Source of the DNA: Paralvinella palmiformis
Taxonomy: Eukaryota; Annelida; Polychaeta; Terebellida; Alvinellidae
Assembly: GCA_025642065.1 (NCBI GenBank)
Contig: JAODUP010000140.1
Location: 550,055 to 614,054 of the forward strand
Direction: 5' to 3'
DNA length: 64,000 bases
Below the pieces are notes generated by a model that was not told the origin of the DNA, searched no databases, and worked only from the letters and a program-made list of their open reading frames with translations. Positions 49,827 to 60,875 of the stretch are shown in pieces; position 1 is the first letter of the stretch; every line of letters begins with the position of its first letter. Position numbers and translations under genes: made by a program.

Positions 49827-49919
49827 TTTCCTAAAGTCACATGATGGATGTTGATCATGTGATCATATGACAATTATACTAAAAACTGAACAAAATGAAA
49901 TACCTGACCGATTTAATTC

Positions 49920-50193
49920 TTTTCATGCGACTATTAATCAATTGATTTCAGAATATACAATTCCACATACATATGATAGAGTGAAGTATAAAAATTAGAA
50001 ATTAAGTATTTTCGTACCATTATGCACAAGAGCTAGGATGATTGTAAAACAAACTAGAAACAATACATTGTAGGCCTAATACTAATAATAGCAAATTGCT
50101 AGTAGAGGATCTAGATCTAGTACCTAACGTTGCTAAACGTGTTTTAAAACTATAGATCTAAAGGTTTTGCGAATCAACACCCCACATAAATCA
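49920..50193 (-). mobile_element. LINE 3' untranslated region, copy A
   Basis: Shares about 200 bp in the same orientation with 60895-61118 (blocks such as AAACAAACTAGAAACAATAC and AAACGTGTTTTAAA). On the minus strand this reads as a 3' UTR downstream of the RT fragment at 50280-51010. Confidence 0.7.
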
Positions 50194-50267
50194 ATATTAT
50201 TATTGACATAAATTGCAGAAAGTCTCTCGATCCCCTATTAAAATACTAAATAATTTTCAGTATATAT
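50194..50267 (-). repeat. Right arm of the 74-bp inverted pair
   Basis: Inverted partner of 48751-48824, 1.37 kb away, with CTSC exon 1 and its signal-peptide codons between them. Confidence 0.85.
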
Positions 50268-50279
50268 TATTAAAGGCTA

Positions 50280-51010
50280 CTACAACACGCTTGTACGACG
50301 GATACATGTTTTGAAGTGACTGGTAAGCATATTCCCTCTTGAATAAAGTGATTTAACATATCTCATGGTACTGTCATCTTCCTGATGTAAGTCATGTATA
50401 ATTACACAAAAATATTTGTTATTTGTCACGAAAGTCAGAGGTACTTAATTAAGGCAGAACGTAGGTACAAATAAACCTTTCAGTGAATTTGGTTTGAAAC
50501 AATACGTACAGTTTGTGTTTTTCTCATTAAAACACTAAAAGTTGAAACAGCAAAGTCAGCACAGATATCAAGCAGTTCATGGAGAGCTGAACGTGAGGGA
50601 GCTATGATACAAGTATCATCCGCGTACATGAAATGATTTATGATCATGCCATTCATACCACAACCAATATAACTCTATTTCAATTTGAAACTGAGCTCGT
50701 CCATGTATATATTAAACAATACAGGTGATACAATTCCACCCTGTCTTACACCATTAAAGAATTGGTTACTCCGACGTACACAAAATGTCTAGACTTAAAA
50801 GAGTTTAGGGTAGGGGCTGTGACAACATGGTCTGATAATGAGTTCCAGTCTTACACCATTAAACACAGTAAATAATTGATTACTCCAACGTACACAAAAT
50901 GTTTGTGGACAATAACAGAATATGAGAAGACGGATCAAAGTAACATCAATATTACGTTTAATATGTTTCTTAAAGAGACACGTACCATGCGATGATTAAT
51001 ACAATCAAAT
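50280..51010 (-). mobile_element. LINE reverse-transcriptase fragment, rearranged
   Basis: The minus frames contain FDCINHRMV, NGVRQGGIVSPVLFNIYMDE, then HFMYADDTCIIAPS (the YADD active site) and, nearer the 3' end, YLGVIIHDLHQEDD and LYSRGNMLTSHF. One stop follows SFKLK. A 60-bp piece of another LINE (50789-50848, WNSLSDHVV type) interrupts it, and the sequence on both sides of that piece is partly duplicated. Confidence 0.85.
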
Positions 51011-51273
51011 GCTTTTGAAGCATAAAGATAACAAATATATACTGGACTAGAGCGTTAATTATAATATTCTGTTATTTGTTTGATAGTATATACGCACACA
51101 TCTCTGTAGCATGCTTACTTATAAATTCAAACGGATTTTTAGAGGTTTCCAACTGAAACTGGAGTCTATCCAAAAATATTTGTAATTGTCTTTGTCTGTA
51201 ATAAGACCCCTTTTATTAATTATAATAGGAACAATAATGATCTCCATAAACTTACAAGGTAAAACAAATGTTG

Positions 51274-51428
51274 CTTTTTTACGGCCACTTTTGTGCACAA
51301 GGTAGGGTAAATGGTCCGAGCAAAGTGAAAGATGAAACATCCTTCTGAAATAGCCCGGCCGATGTTTTAACCCAGGTTCTATAGATCAGCGGCCAACCAC
51401 GCTACCAGTTAGGTGATGGAGGTGCTCT
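51274..51428 (-). mobile_element. SINE copy 5
   Basis: Minus-strand copy with head and tail, middle slightly shortened. Flanks ATAAACTTACAAGGTAAA (51246-51263) and ATAAACTTGCAAGGCAAA (51429-51446) form an 18-bp target duplication with two differences. Confidence 0.88.
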
Positions 51429-51911
51429 ATAAACTTGCAAGGCAAATATAGTAGTGTAGAAACAAGACATAAATAACATTGATAACAAACCAGTAACCTT
51501 AGAGTCATGAGTGTAACCCAACTAACATAACATTTTTAAAACTTTTAAATTAATTTTTATTTCTCCAATATAACATTTAAATAATGCTATAAAAATGCAT
51601 TTGTATATGCCTGATCAAAACTATTTCCAAAGTTTTCGAAAATGATTGTCAATTGTATATCACGCTATATAACTGGTACTTGTAAGTTCTAGTTAATGAC
51701 GTTTTTTTTGTTTATGTCAAATGTTTTACAAAAATGTTTTGATAACATTTTGAAAATATTTTGTTGAAAACATTTTCAGTATAACATTTACTTAATATTA
51801 TAAAATGTTTATAAATAATCGTTCCTATGTATTTGAAATCTAAAATTATTTTGGATGCAAAGAGGCATTATCTGAAACAGAAGGCATTTTAGCAATGTTA
51901 TAAAAATGTTT

Positions 51912-51970
51912 GATGATGATGATTGATGTTTTACGGCCACTTTTGTGCACATGCTAGGCTAAATGGGCCG
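51912..51970 (-). mobile_element. SINE copy 6, tail fragment
   Basis: Only the last 59 bp of the family: GCCCATTTAGCCTAGCATGT through CGTAAAACATCAATCATC on the minus strand. Confidence 0.8.
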
Positions 51971-53729
51971 CATATAAAAAATGTTTGAGAGTTTTCATTA
52001 AATTTTAATTATTTTATACTTATAAAATATATAATTTATAGGTTGAAGTGACATCATGCATACAACAGTTATACAAGATTGAAAATAAACTGCCACGATA
52101 TATGTTCTGTCAAATAAATCTAATCTCATGTCTAGAAGGCCGTTTTGGCAGAATAGGCAACTCGGCCACTGGATCCACGCATACTTTATTATTATTATTA
52201 TTATTATTATTGACTATTCCGCAATATCAGCGCCCACTTGCTCATTATAAACTATAATATAACGATTATTAATCGTGGAAAATTATTTAGCAACTTCTAC
52301 TTCTTCTTCAGGCATTATCATGCCGCGACTCACTTAATAGACCGTATCCCAGAATTCCCTGCATGTCCGAGCTGTATTACACTCTTTGCTGATATATAGA
52401 GCATTGGGATGACGATAGAGTGTTTCTGTTTCACATCTACTATAACACGTTCCGGCTTAGAGATTACATTACAACTTAAATAAAGTACAAACTTCAATGG
52501 ATTATACAGATTTTAACTCCAGAAATGCTAACTGATTTGTATTATTTGAATGGCTTATATTAATTTTAGTTCCTAAATTCTAAAGCAGTATAGTTATAAG
52601 GCAATAAATACACAATAAACGCAACCCTTTCCAGGTTCAAATACCGGTTCTATAAGTAATACAAATACACACCGTGTGTGTGTGTGTGTGTGTTTGTGTA
52701 TGCCACTCTCTCTCTTTGCGCGAGCGCGCGCGCACACACACACACGTATGTGTGTGTGTGTGATACAACATCAACTGTTCAGTATAATAAAACATGTTCA
52801 TAAGCAACATATATAGTTCTTTTTAACATGAACACAGGAAAGGTTACTCCAAATACTAAAGCACCACTCACTCTCCACACTCTTCCTATTGTTAGCCAAA
52901 ATATGAAAAATTAGTTTTCCCTGATTAATTCTTGAAGAGGATAATCACTGTTTTAATTCACACTATTCTAACTGAACTGTCTACATGGTTAAGGAAATGA
53001 GTTTCACCAAGTTATTTTCTTTTTTCATTTATTTAATATAATATTAATAATATAGCCTAATATAGATTGTATAAAGCTACTTTACTAGCAGGAGTCAATA
53101 AACTATTCAATATGTCTAAACCAAACTTTTATACATAATTTACAAACTTTTGAAACGAGGCATATATCTAAAAGGTCAAGACCCCTTAATTCATTAACTA
53201 TTAACCTGGTATCTAGGTTTTGCATTGACCTAATAAAATCACGTGATATTTGTTGTTACCGTCATGTTAGGGGTCAAGTTATCACTAGATACCACACGCA
53301 CGAGCCTGGTATACTGTGACCCAGAACTCAGTCATGTTTGGTGTGTAACAAATATAGAAATACATCGGTACAAATGAGATCATAAGGTCATACATGTGTT
53401 GCGCTAAACTGTCATAGACGTACAGAAAGGGACAAAACAATTGGATATCAGCCATTAACAGAGATGCCCAAACGGGTCAAAACCGACATTTATGGATTCC
53501 CAGTGCACAATCCTTTCTTTGTAGTCTACACTTCATTTCAGGTAATTTTATGACTATGCTAACCATAATTTCAGGTTTTGATCCAGAATTAGTTGATGGA
53601 GATGGGAGCAATCCACGTAGGAGATTCATTGCTGGCAATAAAGATTTTAATGGCTAAATGGTAACATGTTGTTTTATCTAAACGCTTTGGGTTTAGTTAA
53701 AGCATGTCATCTAATCATAACATGTTATA
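51971..53729. other. Intergenic region
   Basis: No gene recognised. Contains (TTA)n at 52186-52211 and a compound GT/CT/GC/CA/GT tract at 52674-52762. Confidence 0.5.
52674..52762. repeat. Compound alternating purine-pyrimidine microsatellite
   Basis: A GT run, a CT run, a GCGCGCGC block, a CA run and a further GT run in succession. The CA and GT parts are mutually complementary. Confidence 0.9.
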
Positions 53730-53932
53730 GGGGTGCCTCCGTGGTCTAACTGGTAGCGCGTTGGATCAGTGATCACTATCACCTGAGTTCGAATCTCGGG
53801 GTGGGCATATCTGAAGGATGTTTCATCTTTGACTTCGCTTCATTACCTTTGGAGGCCACTCGGCCCATTTAGCCTACCATCTGTACAAAAGTGGTCGTAA
53901 AACATCAACCAATCATCATTATCAATCATCAA
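53730..53932 (+). mobile_element. SINE copy 7, best full-length copy (tRNA-derived)
   Basis: The head of about 75 bp resembles a tRNA: CTCCGTGGTCTAACTGGTAG (box A) and GAGTTCGAATCTC (box B). The body contains ATTACCTTTGGAGGCCACTC and TTTAGCCTACC; the end is GTAAAACATCAACC then ATCATC repeats. Flanks CATAACATGTTATA (53716-53729) and CATAACACGTTATA (53933-53946) are a 14-bp target duplication with one difference. It looks like a transcribable RNA polymerase III unit, not a functional tRNA gene. Confidence 0.92.
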
Positions 53933-53946
53933 CATAACACGTTATA

Positions 53947-55680
53947 TTCAGTATGAAATAACAGTGTGAATGCAGTATGATTATATTGGTTTTACATAAC
54001 AAAACAGTTTGTATATATGTACCAAAGGAAACCTCATTATGATGAATGCACAATAAAATGGTCACATATTTGTTGACATAACTTGATGAATTATGTGTTT
54101 CATACTTTATATGATTATATATAAAGTTAACAATTTTGCCTTTCACCACAACATCTTTTTTGATGCAGATCGAATGGGAGCAATCATCAATGATCTGACC
54201 CATCCATCTTTAAAATAAGTGAAAGCCTCCAGACTTTTATAGGCTTTCAGTTGATCTTTGGTAGAAGGTGATAGGGCACTAAAAAGTAATTGTATATATT
54301 AGGATACTCGACATCTGGGTACATACTGGTATTATCACATCTGACAAACCTATGGTTTCTAACCCAGCAAATGATGTTGTTTTAGTTTGCTTTTGATATG
54401 AACGAAGTTGGCTGCGTACTGCAAGACTATACACCAATGTACCCGCTTGCTGTTAAATCAGCGCTTGACCCCCAACATGGCGGCATAAACAAACTATCAC
54501 ATGTCTGTAACGTCAGGTGCAAAACCTATATATATATATATATATATATATGAAGTGTGCTCATTTTGCGTAATCAGATATTCCATTATCATTTAAGTAA
54601 TTTTTTTCTTTAGGTTTCTGATTATAAAAAGGTACGTTATGATACTCTCCAATTTTTGTTTTATAGAAAGTTACATAATAAATATATTCAAAATCTGTTT
54701 GTTTTCTTTAAAGACTCTTGAAGTTTATATTTTTTTCCAGATAGTAGTCTGCGTATTTCTTCTACTGCGTGTTCCTCTTGAAATATATTTTAAATGCATA
54801 AAAGTACACAATCACTTAATTATTCAATTATTTTGTTCATTTATTAATATGATTTAAAACTATAGTAGAGCTGAAATAAATTGATTTTGTTTTTGCTAAT
54901 AGTTAGTTGTTAAAATTCTATGTTCGGTACAAATTCATTTTACTATACACCGATTTGAACTATGTATTAGCTAATGTTTTTCACAGATTTGATGTAAATG
55001 TAGATGAGGCGTTATTTTGTTTTATTCTGTAGTGTGTGTGTGTGCGTGTGTGTGTGTGTGTGTGTGCGTGCGTTTCACTATTCTTTTCTATATTTTAGTC
55101 GGTATTCGAATTTTTACGTCTTAGAATTATGTGGCCGGCTGTGGTCAGTATTTCTAACACGAGTTTTGCTTTCCCCGTGTGGGGGGGGGGAGTAGAGGGA
55201 ACACATGGGATGGTCTCTATATCCCATGTGGAATTGCATATCAATACGAACATGTTCATACAGATTATATCTACTCTGAGTCCGACTCAAAATTGTGAGA
55301 GGTGTAATATGGGTAGCCTGCAGTGCATGCAACTGGACTACACTACTGAGGCTAAAACTCCCCATATTTGCTGTTAGTGTACAGCTCATAGAAAACGACT
55401 TATTGTGTGTTTTCGTGGTCGTCTCGTCGTCGGTTTTCTTTGACTTTTACTAGTGTAGAACGCCAATTCAAGTATGTCGTATTGGGCATCTAATTTTGCT
55501 GCTATTGAATGGCCATAAGCCGCTAGTTGCAAACCCGTTAATGGCAGACTGCACCGTAGCAGTAGAACTGCATGCTTGTTCAAAAGTGAGATCACGTCAT
55601 ATATTGCACGATGGCTCGTCTCTTGTTCGATGTGAGCTAGTTATCCCCAAAACCACATAGAATGATCTTTGGTTGTCCTA
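53947..55680. other. Intergenic region
   Basis: No gene recognised. Contains (TA)n at 54527-54551, (TG)n at 55031-55073 and a G-run at 55181-55190. Confidence 0.5.
55031..55073. repeat. (TG)n microsatellite with GC interruptions
   Basis: About 20 TG units with occasional GCG steps. Confidence 0.9.
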
Positions 55681-55685
55681 CTAAC

Positions 55686-55827
55686 TGTATTATTATACGA
55701 ACAACATCTGGTTTTGCCGTATATCTCCAGCCGATTTTTATTAACTAAACTTCACCTATAATAACAATGTATTTGCGGTGACTTATGTGGCAATACATAT
55801 AAAAGTAACTTTCCTATTATCAATACA
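55686..55827 (-). repeat. 3' LTR of the Gypsy element
   Basis: 142 bp, beginning TG and ending CA. Aligns without gaps to 59404-59545; the 138-bp core shows six differences, all transitions. Confidence 0.88.
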
Positions 55828-56188
55828 TCTTCCCTTGTTTTAAATATTAACTGGTTAGCTGTTGCTAATTACTCTATTTGTTGTAACAAAATCTACAATT
55901 TATAATCATCTTAATTAGGAAAGATTTCAGTAATTTCATCATAATATAGAAACCAAAGTTTATCCATAGCAATGCTAAAATTGTAATAATGTATGCAAGA
56001 TATTGAATGATAAATGGCTAAATAATTTGCTAGCACATAAACTATGAAAATCTATTCTTACATCTAATTCACAACATTCATATACATCTAATCTATATAA
56101 TGTCAGATAATTGGATATCATGCAATGTAATCAATCAATATAATACATAGCAAATAAACTAATCAACATGTGATTTTCAATGTCATTG

Positions 56189-57279
56189 TCAACATTGTTC
56201 AATAAGTCTCTGTGGCACTTTCACTGGACGGGAGCTACGCCTCTGTGCTACAGGTTGCTCTACAATCTCTGGACCAGCAGTGTGAGTAACTGCAGGCATA
56301 ATAGGATTTGCTGCTTGGGATGTTGGTTGTGTTGTACTTGTAATATGTTCATCTGAGTGAGAGGCATAATAATTTTTGTCATGAAATTGCTCCTGGGTCT
56401 TCCTGAGATGTCTCCTATTCCTACGAAAACCGTAAATAATAACATTATAAGATCTTGGACTTTCAGAAGAACTGACCACTTATGCCAATCTACTCCAACA
56501 CTTGTTGTTACCTTCCTGGATGCGCACAATACCACCATGCTTCAGGGGTTTAAGCTCCTTAGCACTTTTATTATAATAGCTACGAGTGCTATTTTGAAAT
56601 TTTGCATTAACAACACCACCACCACATACATTAATGTGGTCCGATAATCTGGGAATCCTGTTGCGGAGTTTTCTTCCCATAAGTAACTCAGCGGACGAGT
56701 ATCCACATGCCAGTGGACTGGATCTGTAACTAAGTAGTGCAAGATATGGGTCGTTTCCTGATTCTATGGCCTTAGTAAGCAGATTTTTACAATTCCTACA
56801 CCCTTTTGTGCCATACCATTAGACAGGGGATATCTTGGTCTTGATGTTGTGTGACTAAAACCATATTCTCTCGCAAACAAACGAAAGCATTCCGAGCTGA
56901 ATTGGGGACCATTGCCACTGATCACTTGTTCTGGAATTCCATGACGTGCAAACATGGATTTAACATGTGTAATTACAGTGTCTGATGTTGTGTTTGTGAG
57001 CAATGCGAATTCTGGGTATTTTGAGTAGTAATCGATTGCTAATAAATATGTCTTGTTTCCTAGCTAGAATAGATCCATACCAATCTTCTCCCATGGTTGT
57101 GTCTGGTCATGTTGTATGATCGGCTCCTTCTGCTGGGACCTCTGATGTCGATGACATGAAGTACAGGACATGATCATGTTTGATATATCATTGTTCATGT
57201 TTGGCCAGTACATTACCTCACGGGCGGTACGTCTTGTCTTCTCAATACCCATATGTCCATCATGCAAACGACTTAGCAC
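56189..57279 (-). pseudogene. Gypsy integrase, broken into several frames
   Basis: 57279-57064 holds the zinc-binding HHCC region (HDGHMGIEKT, then CTSCHRHQ). 57003-56764 holds part of the DDE core (MFARHGIPEQVISGNGPQFS; the motif's Asp is replaced by Gly). 56742-56480 and 56479-56189 hold the C-terminal part, ending ...RRSSRPVKVPQRLIEQC. Stops and frameshifts separate the pieces, so it is non-functional. Confidence 0.85.
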
Positions 57280-58058
57280 GATTGTATAGAGGAGGCTACT
57301 ATTATCCTCTGGCTCTTCAGGAGTACACCATTCACTAAAGATATTCCTTCACTAAAACTGTAGTATGGTTGACATATACGAGCACATGGTCCAGACCATC
57401 CATCTACAACATGTTTCAGCACTTGTGAAAGTTTATAGTCTGTTTTAGTTTCACAAGATATTTCCTCCCACTTCTGTTCGCTGACAGGAAGTGAGTTGAC
57501 AATCATGTCTACGTGTACTTTTACATCTACTTCAGTCGAACTCTCACGATTCGGGTTTGATGGATCAGCCCATACTAAATGTTTGCCAGGCATGAAGATC
57601 ACTTCAAATGTGTATGGCTGAAGTTTTAGTAATAATCTTTGGATCCTAGGTGGACAGTCTGATAAGTTACGTCTTGCAATACTGATGAGAGGCTTGTGCT
57701 CTCTCTCTAGTATTATTTCTTTACCATAAATATACTGGTGAAATGTTTCACATCCAAATGCAATTCCAAAGGTTTCTTTTTCTATTTGTGCATAACGCGT
57801 TTCTGCACTTATTAGTGTGTGCAATGCAAATGATACTGGATGCCAGCGAGAATCATGTTCTTGTAGGAGGACAGCTCCAATGCCGTCTTTGGACACATCT
57901 GAAGATATCATTGTCGGTAGCGATGGATCATAAAGTTTAAGAACTGGCTCAGACACGATCACTTGTTTAACATAATTCCACTCGGCTTCGTGTGGAGATG
58001 TCCACCGCAATTCCACAGCTGACAAGTTAGGGATAAACCTGCCTAGATACTTTATCAA
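57273..58058 (-). pseudogene. Gypsy RNase H and connection region
   Basis: A 261-codon open frame. It has the RNase H start (SSDVSKDGIGAVLLQ), the ETRYAQIEKE segment and the EREHKPL segment, continuing toward the integrase. Separated from RT by a frameshift at about 58055. Confidence 0.88.
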
Positions 58059-58636
58059 ACCAAGGCGTGTTTGGAGTTCATCAATATTTTTGGTGCTGGC
58101 ATAGCCTTGATATCTGCTACCTTGTCGTTATCTGGTTGTATTCCCTCAGCTGTCATCTTGTCTCCAAGAAAGTTGATGCTTTGTACTTGAAATTGGCATT
58201 TGTTTCTGTTTAGTTTCAGTCCTGATTTTCGTATACAATCCAGGACGAATTTGACACGTTGATCATGTTGATCTTTGTTTCTGCCCCATATAATTATGTC
58301 ATCTATGAACACTTGCACGTCATCTATCCCTGCACATATTTGCGAGACTGTTTTATGGAATACCTCAGGACTTGGGCATATTCCAAACGGTAGTCGGTTG
58401 AAACAGTACCGTCCAAATGGTGTATTGAATGTACATAATCTGGCACTGGGCTTGTCCAGCTCAATCTGCCAGAATCCATTTGAAGCATCTAGCTTAGTGA
58501 ACCACTTAGCTCCAGCCATCTCAGCTGTAATCTCTGTCTTTGTTGGTAGATGAAAATGTTCACGTTTAATGTTCTTGTTTAGGTCACGTGGATCAATACA
58601 CAATCTAAGTTGACCAGTTTTCTTCTCTATGATCAA
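58055..58636 (-). pseudogene. Gypsy reverse transcriptase domain
   Basis: A 193-codon open frame with RLCIDPRDLNK, WFTKLDASNGFWQIEL, NRLPFGICPSPEVF and the active site VFIDDIIIWG. The N-terminal part of the domain is cut off by a stop just upstream (58637 on), and the frame shifts at its end. Confidence 0.9.
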
Positions 58637-58639
58637 CAG

Positions 58640-59370
58640 TGAATTTACTCAATCTGTAGGCTCATCCTCTTTAGACACAATGTTTAGTTTTTGTGCAGTC
58701 TATTGTGCAGTCTATTGTGCAATGAGATTGGAACGTTTCGTGGCGCATGTACCACCGGAGATGCTTCCTCTTTAAGTTCAATGTGATGTTTCACCTGTAG
58801 GCATCCGATGCCTTTGAACATCATATTCTTGGACCAGTTGTTTAATTCCTGGACTGTTTATAGCATATATTCGTTTCACCAATCCTGGGCGAATACAGGT
58901 GTTTTTTTCCTAAAAGTGCAATGTTATCTGTGTCTACGACTGCAAACATAACTTTATATATCTTGTGTTTCAGTGTGAGGGTAAGCCTTGTCATTCCTAC
59001 ACACGGTATTGATCACGAATTAAACTATCCCTCAATGTTCCAAAATGACAGTTCTTTGTCAAGTTTGTAATGTCTGTCAATCAATTGTCAAACAGTTCAT
59101 CCGTTTTTTGCATTCTCATTCTAAACACAAATCTTTCATAGGTTTCGTTTATCTTGGGCTTACAATACGCCTCAAATTTATCCCGAACTGAATCATATTT
59201 ATCCTTCTCTTCATCCGTAAAAGTGAAGGTACTGTAGATTTCCAGAGCCTCCTGTCCTCCCAGTCAGAAAGATGGCAAATATACAGTTCAAATGCTTGTA
59301 TAAAACATCTCCAGTTTTTCCCAACATTCCCCGTACATTGTAAATGACTGGGGGGTTTGATCTGATCCAT
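58640..59370 (-). pseudogene. Gypsy gag and protease remnants
   Basis: The frame starting at 59370 (MDQIKPPSHLQCTGN, then FIQAFELYI) is a Gypsy-type gag N-terminus. It shifts, but the next frame continues with FTFTDEEKDKYDSV- and FVFRMRMQ-type sequence. Around 58940-59000 the sequence jumps to a protease-like stretch (VMFAVVDTDNIALLG). The zinc knuckle and protease active site are missing, so about 1 kb seems deleted here. Confidence 0.75.
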
Positions 59371-59403
59371 ATTTGGTGGGTTATTTTGTTGTTTCTTGTA
59401 CCA

Positions 59404-59545
59404 TATATTATTATATGAACAACATCTGGTTTTACCGTATATCTCCAGCCGATTTTTATTAACTAAACTTTACTTACAATAACAATGTATCTGCGGTGAC
59501 TTATGTGGCAATACATATAAAAGTAACTTTCCTATTATCAATATA
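59404..59545 (-). repeat. 5' LTR of the Gypsy element
   Basis: 142 bp partner of 55686-55827. Its terminal dinucleotides have mutated (TA at both ends in place of TG and CA). Confidence 0.88.
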
Positions 59546-59550
59546 CTAAC

Positions 59551-59869
59551 GGCTGAACGGAGACTTCAGACACTTAAAAAAGTCCGATCGATTAGTAGGA
59601 GCCGGTGTGTGCAGTGTATTGTAAATCTGAGCACTATGAACCATATTCTCTGGCGATGTTCATTGCCTCGAACGTCTTGTGACTTTCGTGTTCATCTAGA
59701 AGAAGTTGATCCGTTTGTTGATCTTTGGTGCATCCGGCAATCTCAACGAAGTGTTTAGGCCATTTCACGAGGGAACGCAAAGAACGGAAGAAAGTAGGAA
59801 CCGGCAGCCGCTTACACAGCAAGAGGGAACTAGAGTGGTGTGGTTAATAATAGGTAGATAATAATACTG
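59551..59869. other. Unassigned sequence between two retroelements
   Basis: A plus-strand frame contains CVQCIVNLSTMNHILWRC, reminiscent of the C-terminal zinc-binding tail of some LINE proteins. The minus strand has an unrelated 62-codon frame. Neither is assigned with confidence. Confidence 0.3.
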
Positions 59870-60617
59870 TTTCTGTAGCATCGTCAGTGAAGAACTTAGG
59901 ATTATATTCTGATACATCCCTGACCATGGAGAGGCAAGTAAATGCAATATCCAAAGCCAGTTATTACCAATTTCGTAATATTGGTCATATCAGGCGGTAC
60001 ATCACATTGGATGCTTGCAAAACACTGACACGCCCTGATTACTTCTCGGCTAGATTACGACAACGCTCTCCTGTTTGGTCTTCCAAGCACACTGATGACA
60101 CGGCTACAGAAAGTACAGAATTCTTCTGCCAGGTTAGTTACTCGCACTCATAAAAGAGAACATATAACACCAGTCTTGCACTCCCTGCATTGGCTTCCGG
60201 TTATATATAGGTCGCAGTACAAGATTTTGATGTACACTTTTAAGGCACTTCAAGTGACTGCCCCTCAGTACTTAGAGGAACTTGTCGTTCCGTATCAGCC
60301 GACAAGGTCTCTACAGTCTGAGTCTGGAGCATTCTTAGCCGTACCAACAACACGTGGAGTGACATACGGTAATAGATGTTTCAGAAAGGCTGGTGCAACC
60401 TTATGGAATAATCTTCCAGTAACCATCAGAAAGTGCAAGATCCTTGATACCTTCAAAAAGAAGATAAAAACTAATCTTTTTGTTTCAGCTTTTCCTAGCT
60501 GAATATATTATGTATTTGGCTGGAAATTATTTATTGTCAAGCGCCTTAGAGTAACCTTCTTACAGGTTATATAGGGCTCTATATAAATTTTATATATTAT
60601 TATTATTATTATTATTA
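59870..60617 (+). mobile_element. LINE 3' end (CR1/L2-type), 5'-truncated
   Basis: The frame from 59887 reads KNLGLYSDTSLTMERQVNAI, then after a shift near 60030-60095 continues LQKVQNSSARLVTRTHKR, LHWLPVIYRSQYKILMYTFK and ATLWNNLPVTIR to a stop at 60502. The 3' UTR has AGCGCCTTAGAGTAAC and CTATATAAATTT and ends in (TTA)n at 60595-60617, the usual 3' terminus of these elements. Confidence 0.88.
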
Positions 60618-60669
60618 AACGGGCACGCCAGAAACAGACATTTTTTATGACTGCATAAATTATTATCGT

Positions 60670-60698
<29 letters not shown>
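60670..60698. repeat. (TA)n microsatellite
   Basis: TA run between two LINE fragments. Confidence 0.9.
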
Positions 60699-60700
<2 letters not shown>

Positions 60701-60875
60701 TATTATTGTATTTTATATATAAAACGATTGTATTGTATGTGGCAACGGCAATAACAATAACAACAAAAAGTATACACACTCAGACAGACGCGCGCACGAT
60801 ATCTTTCGTCATTGAGCTAAATTAATTTTTTTAATAATTCGGTAGTTTTCGACCGTCATGATATTTCGACCTAAT

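Larger units (their letters stand above)
55686..59545 (-). mobile_element. Ty3/Gypsy LTR retrotransposon, internally deleted
   Basis: A bounded 3.86-kb copy on the minus strand: 5' LTR 59545-59404, gag remnant, protease remnant, reverse transcriptase, RNase H, integrase, 3' LTR 55827-55686. Target duplication CTAAC flanks it at 55681-55685 and 59546-59550. The primer-binding site starts TGGTACAAGAAAC immediately after the 5' LTR; a purine tract AAGGGAAGA lies immediately before the 3' LTR (55828-55836). The order RT-RNase H-integrase identifies Ty3/Gypsy, and the protein style is that of the K02A2.6-like (Mag-type) lineage. No intact polyprotein frame remains. Confidence 0.92.

Noticed and set aside
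53470..53663. Possible short exons (HNPFFVVYTSFQ followed by GT, then FDPELVDGDG to a stop)
   Set aside because: The two frames join only across an intron too short to splice, phases disagree, and no family is recognised.
53731..53805. Possible functional tRNA gene
   Set aside because: It has box A and box B but poor acceptor-stem pairing, and it is followed by the SINE body and flanked by target duplications, so it is a SINE head.
59634..59822. 62-codon minus-strand frame next to the Gypsy 5' LTR
   Set aside because: It lies outside the element's target duplication, so it is not part of it, and no family is recognised.
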